Source: Bacteroidales bacterium (GTDB lineage: Bacteria > Bacteroidota > Bacteroidia > Bacteroidales > UBA7960). Taken from it: DNA of 9,770 nt. Below the pieces are notes generated by a model. The model was not told the DNA's origin. It did not search any database and saw only the letters and a program-made list of their open reading frames with translations. Below, piece after piece: positions 4,852 to 9,770 of this stretch (the first letter of the stretch is position 1; each line of letters begins with the position of its first letter). The stretch is taken from assembly GCA_003554665.1 (NCBI GenBank), contig PWGY01000060.1, positions 1-9,770 on the forward strand, written 5' to 3'. A program made the translations under genes and the position numbers.

Positions 4852-7680
4852 ATGATCATGAAACATTTTTTACTCAAAAGCACGCTTTGTTGTTTGCTTG
4901 TTTCTTTGCTTTTCTCTTTGGAAGCTTTCGCAGAGAATAACAATAACGAAGTCGTTGAGGTCGAAACACTTGAAGAGTTGAGGTCTCAGGAAGCAGATGA
5001 AGAAACCGTGTATTTATTAACCGGAGAACCTGTCTTAATCTACCAACAAGGTTTCAGGAATAAAAAATGGATACAGGATGAAACCGCAGGCCTTGAAATC
5101 GATGATCCAGGTGGTGTGCTGACTACCACATTCAATCTTGGGGATGGTTTGTCGGGCCTTAAAGGCACACTGAATATCCACAATAATAATTACCAGTTTA
5201 CTCCTGTGGAAAACCTTTCTGAAGCCTCGTCAGCAGATAATGATATGGTGGCCGTTGAACGGACCCTGGAAGACCTTTCAGCAGACGATCAGGGACGACT
5301 CGTTCACATCACAGACCTGGTTTTTGACGAAGAGGATCAGGGCGATCAATTTGGAACTGGTAATAATCATAATGTGTCCGATCCGACAGGAGATGGCGTG
5401 TTCAGAACGGAATTCTGGGAGGCAGATTATATCGGAGCTTCTATCCCCGATGGAGAAATATCTGTGACTGCCATTGTACACATGTTTCATGATAACATTC
5501 AGATTACTGCAAGGTCATTGGCCGATATGGGCATAACTGACATGCACAATGTGGCAGCTTTGCGGAACCAGGAGCCGGATGGGGAAACTGTTTACACCCT
5601 GGCTGAGGAGGTTATTCTTACTTACCAGCAGAGTTGGCGGAACAACAAGTGGATCCAGGATGAGACTGCGGGCATTTTGATTGATGACGATGCCGGAATC
5701 ATTACCTCCACTTATGAAATAAATGACGGGATCAGTGGGATCAGGGGTACATTAGCCAGTTTCCGAAATAACCTGCAATTTGTTCCAGTGGAAGATCCCG
5801 GCCCGGCATCCTCCTCAGACAATGAGCCACTGGTTGTTGACAGAACCCTTGACGAACTCACCTCCGATGATCAGGGAAGGCTGGTTAGAATTGAAGAATT
5901 GTATTTTGACGAGGAGCATCATGGTGAAAACTTCGATACTGGTTCCAACTATGATGTTCATGATGCATCCGGAGAAGGCATCTTCCGAACAGAATTTTTT
6001 GATGCGGATTACATCGGGGCACCTGTACCCACCACCCCAAGGCATATAACTGCGCTGGTCGGAATGTTTTGGGATGACATCCAGATCACTGCCAGGTTCA
6101 CCGAAGATTTTGAGGCGCTTGATTTTCACGATGTAACTTTTGTGGTCAAAGATGAAAGTGGCGAAACCATAGACGATGCCGAGGTTACTTTTGATGGGGA
6201 AAAATGGGAGCCTGGAGAATATTCCATGGAAGACATTCCGGAAGGAAGTTACGTATACTCTGTGGAAAAAGAAGGATACCAGACAGAGAGAGGTACGATT
6301 CTTCTGGAAGAAGATATGACCATAGAAGTTATGATGATCATATTAGACCCCAACAGGCTCACCGAAATTCCCTGGACTGAGTCTTTTGACGGAGAAGAGT
6401 TTCCGCCTGCCGGCTGGTCACACCATAGGTTGGAAGATCATGGTGGCTGGGAAGCTGATGAAGAGTCAGCTCACCATAACTTTCTGGGAGATGACGAAAA
6501 AGCTGACAGCTGGTTAGTCAGTCCCCAGATTGAACTTCCTGAAGATGAAACCATCCTGATGAATTTTATGGAGAGGAATCAATTCATGAATAACTACCAT
6601 TATGGCGGGGTGATGATCTCAACAGGAAGCGGAAACCCTGAAAACGAGCATTTCCACGAGATCCATGAGTCAGATGAAGCACACGGTGAATGGACGGAAG
6701 TCACTGCCAACCTTGGCGAATATGCCGGAGAGATTATTTACCTGGCATTTGTTTATCAGGGCGACGGAACAGATTCCCACCGCTGGTGGATTGATGAAGT
6801 GACCCTTGAGCAGGCACCGGACGTGTATGAAGTTCCTGACCTTGCTACCCTGCGTGATGAAGGGGTTACTGATGGAAGCGCTACATACCGTGTCACTGGC
6901 GAAGCGATTCTTACACATCAAAATGGCAACAGGAATCAAAAGTTTTTCCAGGACGACACTGGTGCAATACTGATTGATGATCCAGATGGAATTATATCCA
7001 CTGAGTATGATAAATATGATGGAGTTACCGGATTGACGGGTACATTGAGTGTTTACAATGAAATGCTGCAGCTGGTTCCCGTTGAAGATCCGGGCGATGC
7101 AAGTTCATCGGACAATACGGTCACTCCGAAAGAAGTTACCCTGGAGGACCTGAGTCCGGATCTTCAGTCAATGTTGGTGCTGGTAAAAGGGGTATCAATT
7201 GATGCAGATGAAGGAGAAACATTTTCGCCCAGTACCAGTTATACCATCAACGATGCCACAGCAGAATCTGAAATACGGACACCAAATGTCAACGCAGGTC
7301 TGGATTATTTTGACTGGGAAATTCCAACCTCAACGCAGGACATTACAGCGGTGGTATCACAGTTTCAGTCTACTATGCAGCTTATGCCCCGCTCAAAAGA
7401 AGATTTTAAAGACACCGAAACAAGTACTTTACCTGAACCAGACATGGCGGACTTCCGCATGTATCCCAACCCTGCATCGTCACAAATTCATGTGGAACAT
7501 AAAGAAAGCCGTATCGATCAAGTTCGCATCTTTAACCTCAGCGGGCAAATGATCAGGGAGGTCACTGTAAATGACCATACAGCAAATATTGACCTGCACG
7601 GGTTGAATGCAGGCATATATATTGTGCAGGTGGTTTCAGGAGACACTGTGATTACCCGTCGCCTCCAGGTTAACAGGTAG
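4852..7680 (+). CDS. T9SS-exported multidomain surface protein with three OB-fold-like repeats
   Basis: The 942-residue protein starts with a clear signal peptide, probably cleaved after AFA at residues 25-27. ATG at 4858 (third codon) is as likely a start as 4852, because MKHFLLKS is the typical lead. Domain order: OB-fold-like repeat 1 (about 36-228), repeat 2 (232-424), a PEGA/CarboxypepD-regulatory-type beta domain (427-497, with DAEVTFDG and GSYVYSVEKEGY), a choice-of-anchor J/cleaved-adhesin-type domain (about 505-653, with WTESFDGEEFPPAGW, ADSWLVSPQI and RWWIDEVTL), repeat 3 (658-854) and a T9SS type A sorting domain (about 864-942, with YPNPASSQI, FNLSGQ, LHGLNAGIYIVQV and a basic RRLQVNR end). 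The repeats resemble DUF5689/YhcR-type OB folds of Bacteroidota secreted proteins. The product should cross the outer membrane by T9SS and stay on the surface or be released. No catalytic motif is visible, so a binding role is more likely than an enzyme. The protein is visibly rich in Asp and Glu. The TBDR gene follows after 49 bases with no terminator seen between. Confidence 0.9.
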   Translation: MIMKHFLLKSTLCCLLVSLLFSLEAFAENNNNEVVEVETLEELRSQEADEETVYLLTGEPVLIYQQGFRNKKWIQDETAGLEIDDPGGVLTTTFNLGDGLSGLKGTLNIHNNNYQFTPVENLSEASSADNDMVAVERTLEDLSADDQGRLVHITDLVFDEEDQGDQFGTGNNHNVSDPTGDGVFRTEFWEADYIGASIPDGEISVTAIVHMFHDNIQITARSLADMGITDMHNVAALRNQEPDGETVYTLAEEVILTYQQSWRNNKWIQDETAGILIDDDAGIITSTYEINDGISGIRGTLASFRNNLQFVPVEDPGPASSSDNEPLVVDRTLDELTSDDQGRLVRIEELYFDEEHHGENFDTGSNYDVHDASGEGIFRTEFFDADYIGAPVPTTPRHITALVGMFWDDIQITARFTEDFEALDFHDVTFVVKDESGETIDDAEVTFDGEKWEPGEYSMEDIPEGSYVYSVEKEGYQTERGTILLEEDMTIEVMMIILDPNRLTEIPWTESFDGEEFPPAGWSHHRLEDHGGWEADEESAHHNFLGDDEKADSWLVSPQIELPEDETILMNFMERNQFMNNYHYGGVMISTGSGNPENEHFHEIHESDEAHGEWTEVTANLGEYAGEIIYLAFVYQGDGTDSHRWWIDEVTLEQAPDVYEVPDLATLRDEGVTDGSATYRVTGEAILTHQNGNRNQKFFQDDTGAILIDDPDGIISTEYDKYDGVTGLTGTLSVYNEMLQLVPVEDPGDASSSDNTVTPKEVTLEDLSPDLQSMLVLVKGVSIDADEGETFSPSTSYTINDATAESEIRTPNVNAGLDYFDWEIPTSTQDITAVVSQFQSTMQLMPRSKEDFKDTETSTLPEPDMADFRMYPNPASSQIHVEHKESRIDQVRIFNLSGQMIREVTVNDHTANIDLHGLNAGIYIVQVVSGDTVITRRLQVNR
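4957..5535 (+). repeat. Coding repeat 1 of the OB-fold-like domain
   Basis: Codes for residues about 36-228 of the surface protein. Landmarks are WIQDETAG, IDD, GLKGTL, PVE, ASSADN, RTLEDL, FRTEF and ADYIGA, ending in NIQITAR. Residues 70-131 match repeat 2 residues 264-325 at 35 of 62 positions by hand count. Confidence 0.85.
5545..6123 (+). repeat. Coding repeat 2 of the OB-fold-like domain
   Basis: Codes for residues about 232-424. It follows repeat 1 almost directly and shares with it the second half (RTLDEL, DDQGRLV, FRTEF, ADYIGA, IQITAR). This suggests that repeats 1 and 2 arose by tandem duplication. Confidence 0.85.
6823..7413 (+). repeat. Coding repeat 3 of the OB-fold-like domain, separated from the first two
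   Basis: Codes for residues about 658-854, after the adhesin-like domain. The first half keeps the repeat signature (FFQDDTGAILIDD, GLTGTL, LVPVEDPGDASSSDN) and matches repeat 2 at 35 of 62 positions by hand count. The second half is clearly diverged: FRTEF and ADYIGA are lost, and the end reads TMQLMPR instead of IQITAR. Confidence 0.8.
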
Positions 7681-7729
7681 ACATTGACAACCATTTTAAG
7701 ATATAGTGTTCAATACAAATATCATACGT

Positions 7730-9770
7730 ATGCAACAGAAAAGTTTTTTATCATATGTGGTATTGGTTGCAGCCATGCTGGTGCTTATGGGGCACCAGGT
7801 GGCAGCTTCCTCCATCAGTGGAAAAGTCAGGGGTGAAGATGGAGAAACTTTACCATCCGCCCTGATTGAAGCCATCAATGTGGATACCGGAAGGTCATTC
7901 GGAACCACAACAGCCCTCGATGGCTCATTTCATTTATCTGTTGATCCGGGTGTGTATTCAGTCAGCATCTCTTACCTGGGCTACCTGGAAAAGCTGCTGA
8001 CGGTAGATGCAGAAACGGAACAGGACCTTGGAGTCGTTGAACTGGAGGTAAGTACCATTGGGCTTCAGGAGGTCATGGTGGTTTCCTCCTTTGCACGCGA
8101 CCGTCAGACACCTGTTTCTGTGTCCAATATTTCTGCGGAAATTATTACAGAACGACTTGGTACTCAGGAGTTCCCTGAAATCCTGAAACTGACACCTTCC
8201 GTTTATGCCACGAAAGACGGAGGCGGTTACGGTGATTCCCGGATCAACCTTCGTGGATTTGACTCCAACAACATTGGTGTATTGATCAATGGTGTTCCTG
8301 TCAATGATATGGAGAACGGACGCGTTTATTGGTCGAACTGGGCCGGACTATCAGATGTAACCAGCAACATGCAGGTTCAGCGTGGCCTTGGTGCTTCCCG
8401 GCTAGCTATCAGTTCGGTTGGGGGTACCATTAATATAATCACCCGCTCCACAGATGCTCAACGAAGAGGAAACTTTTCCACAGCGATCGGAAGCGACGGA
8501 TACAGCAAACAGAGTGTTACCATGTCAACCGGTCTGCTGGACAATGGCTGGGCGGCTACCGTATCAGGAAGCCGGAATGTGGGTAACCGTTATGTGGAAG
8601 GACTTGATTATGAAGGATATTCCTATTTTATCAATGTATCCAAACAGCTCAACGAGGATCATACCATGGCTTTTACCGCTTTTGGTGCACCCCAGGTTCA
8701 TAATCAGCGTTGGCCACGGCAATTAATCCAGACCTACCGGGAGCATCGCGACGGCAGGAGGTACAATCCGTCCATGGGTTACAAAAATGGTCAGCTTTAC
8801 AGCGGATCTTATAATTTTTATCACAAACCACAGGTTTCCCTGAACCATTACTGGTCCATTGACCCTGAAACCACGCTTTCAACAGCTCTTTACGCATCTG
8901 TTTCTTCCGGAGGGGGGCGTCGTATTTTCGGGGATAATGCCAATTGGCTCAGACACAACAGCACAGACGGCCTGCCTTACGAAATGACCAAACTTACACC
9001 CAATGGTTACCTGGATTTTGATGCAGTAATGGCGGAAAATGCGCTTTCGGAAACGGGGTCAAAGGCGATTGTGGCCAATGCCATGAATGAACATGACTGG
9101 TACGGCATGCTTTCTACCCTGACCAGGGATATTGACAATTTTGAACTTACCGGAGGGCTTGATCTTCGTTACTATCGCGGATATCATTATCAGCAAATCG
9201 ATGACCTGTTGGGTGGTGAATATTTTCTTGACGTTACCGGAGGCGGTAATTCCAGGAATGTGAACAGGCCTGCCAACACCTTGCTGGATGAAGGAGATAA
9301 AATTAATTACCATGACCTTGGAGAGGTCAGGTGGGCCGGTTTGTTTACCCAGGCTGAATACATTACAGATGAATATTCTGCCTTTTTATCCGTTACCGGG
9401 TCACATACCGGTTATCGCCGGACCGACTACTTCCTGTATGAGGAAGGTAGTCCGGAAGAACGGTCAGACTGGGTAAATTTCAATGCTTACAGCGTGAAGG
9501 GGGGTGTCAATTACAACCTGACACCACAGCATAATTTTTTCCTGAACGGAGGATACTTTACACGTGCTCCCTTTTTCCGTTTCGCCTTCATCGGCTTCAC
9601 CAATGAAGTAAACGTCGGAGCTCAGCACGAACGAGTTATGTCAGGAGAATTGGGCTATGGTTATCGCGGACGTTTCCTCTCGGCCAATTTCACCCTTTAC
9701 CGGACGAACTGGCTTGACAAGGCACTTACCAGGCGCATTGGGGATGTCATGGCCAACATGACCGGACTGA
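7730..9770 (+). CDS. TonB-dependent receptor with carboxypeptidase-regulatory-like N-terminal domain, 3' end outside window
   Basis: The frame is open from ATG at 7730 to the window edge, 680 residues so far. It encodes an outer-membrane active transporter driven by TonB-ExbBD. A signal peptide occupies about residues 1-26 (ending QVAAS). A CarboxypepD-regulatory-like domain follows (about 28-95, with ISGKVRGEDGETLPSALIEA and DGSFHLSVDPGVYSVSISYLGY), then a TonB-box-like GLQEVMVVSS at 111-120. The plug domain (about 127-239) includes INLRGFDSNNIGVLINGVPV, MENGRVYWSNWAGL and QVQRGLGASRLAISSVGGTI. The start of the beta-barrel runs to the edge, with many alternating aromatic strands. The plug has the MENGxVYWSNWAGL pattern of a Bacteroidota receptor family and is unlike the SusC class in length and signature. 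The substrate cannot be read. The gene starts 49 bases after the surface-protein stop, without a clear promoter or Shine-Dalgarno sequence, so cotranscription is likely. No SusD-like gene is seen upstream; downstream genes are out of view. Confidence 0.95.
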   Translation, partial: MQQKSFLSYVVLVAAMLVLMGHQVAASSISGKVRGEDGETLPSALIEAINVDTGRSFGTTTALDGSFHLSVDPGVYSVSISYLGYLEKLLTVDAETEQDLGVVELEVSTIGLQEVMVVSSFARDRQTPVSVSNISAEIITERLGTQEFPEILKLTPSVYATKDGGGYGDSRINLRGFDSNNIGVLINGVPVNDMENGRVYWSNWAGLSDVTSNMQVQRGLGASRLAISSVGGTINIITRSTDAQRRGNFSTAIGSDGYSKQSVTMSTGLLDNGWAATVSGSRNVGNRYVEGLDYEGYSYFINVSKQLNEDHTMAFTAFGAPQVHNQRWPRQLIQTYREHRDGRRYNPSMGYKNGQLYSGSYNFYHKPQVSLNHYWSIDPETTLSTALYASVSSGGGRRIFGDNANWLRHNSTDGLPYEMTKLTPNGYLDFDAVMAENALSETGSKAIVANAMNEHDWYGMLSTLTRDIDNFELTGGLDLRYYRGYHYQQIDDLLGGEYFLDVTGGGNSRNVNRPANTLLDEGDKINYHDLGEVRWAGLFTQAEYITDEYSAFLSVTGSHTGYRRTDYFLYEEGSPEERSDWVNFNAYSVKGGVNYNLTPQHNFFLNGGYFTRAPFFRFAFIGFTNEVNVGAQHERVMSGELGYGYRGRFLSANFTLYRTNWLDKALTRRIGDVMANMTGL

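Noticed and set aside
1..9770. Search for tRNA, rRNA, CRISPR, insertion-sequence ends, defence or phage genes
   Set aside because: None seen. The gaps are short and accounted for by small genes, a terminator and promoter-like elements; no transposase or direct-repeat array was found.

Overview
The window reads as chromosomal DNA from a member of the Bacteroidota. The evidence is a C-terminal type IX secretion (T9SS) sorting domain, a TonB-dependent receptor (TBDR) with an N-terminal carboxypeptidase-regulatory-like domain, TAnnTTTG-type -7 promoter elements and a near absence of Shine-Dalgarno sequences. Genus cannot be read from the sequence. No tRNA, rRNA, CRISPR array, insertion sequence or phage gene was seen.

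Left part (1-2979, minus strand). This looks like one four-gene transcription unit read right to left: a 47-residue lipoprotein gene (2742-2885, easily missed), lipA (lipoyl synthase), a namZ/DUF1343 exo-N-acetylmuramidase gene and prmC (release-factor glutamine methyltransferase, cut by the left window edge). The gaps are 13, 6 and 17 bases. lipA and namZ both appear to start with TTG. A -7-like box lies upstream of the lipoprotein gene.

Middle (2980-3436). A strong intrinsic terminator separates that unit from a 78-residue uncharacterised minus-strand gene (3038-3274). A 16-base element, identical at 15 positions, lies in the leader of both the 78-residue gene and the lipoprotein gene. The region from 3275 to 3436 is a divergent promoter region facing sucC.

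Right part (3437-9770, plus strand). sucC encodes the succinyl-CoA ligase beta subunit and has no sucD beside it. Next comes a 942-residue secreted surface protein with three OB-fold-like repeats, a PEGA/CarboxypepD-type domain, a choice-of-anchor J/cleaved-adhesin-type domain and a T9SS type A sorting domain. After 49 bases follows a TonB-dependent receptor, cut by the right window edge.

Functional picture. LipA makes the lipoyl cofactor of 2-oxoglutarate dehydrogenase, whose product succinyl-CoA is the substrate of SucC, so the central genes are metabolically linked. The most interesting part is the probable two-gene unit of a T9SS-exported repeat protein plus a TBDR. It may be a capture-and-import pair for an unknown substrate. 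The two small unannotated proteins and their shared leader element are the other items worth checking.
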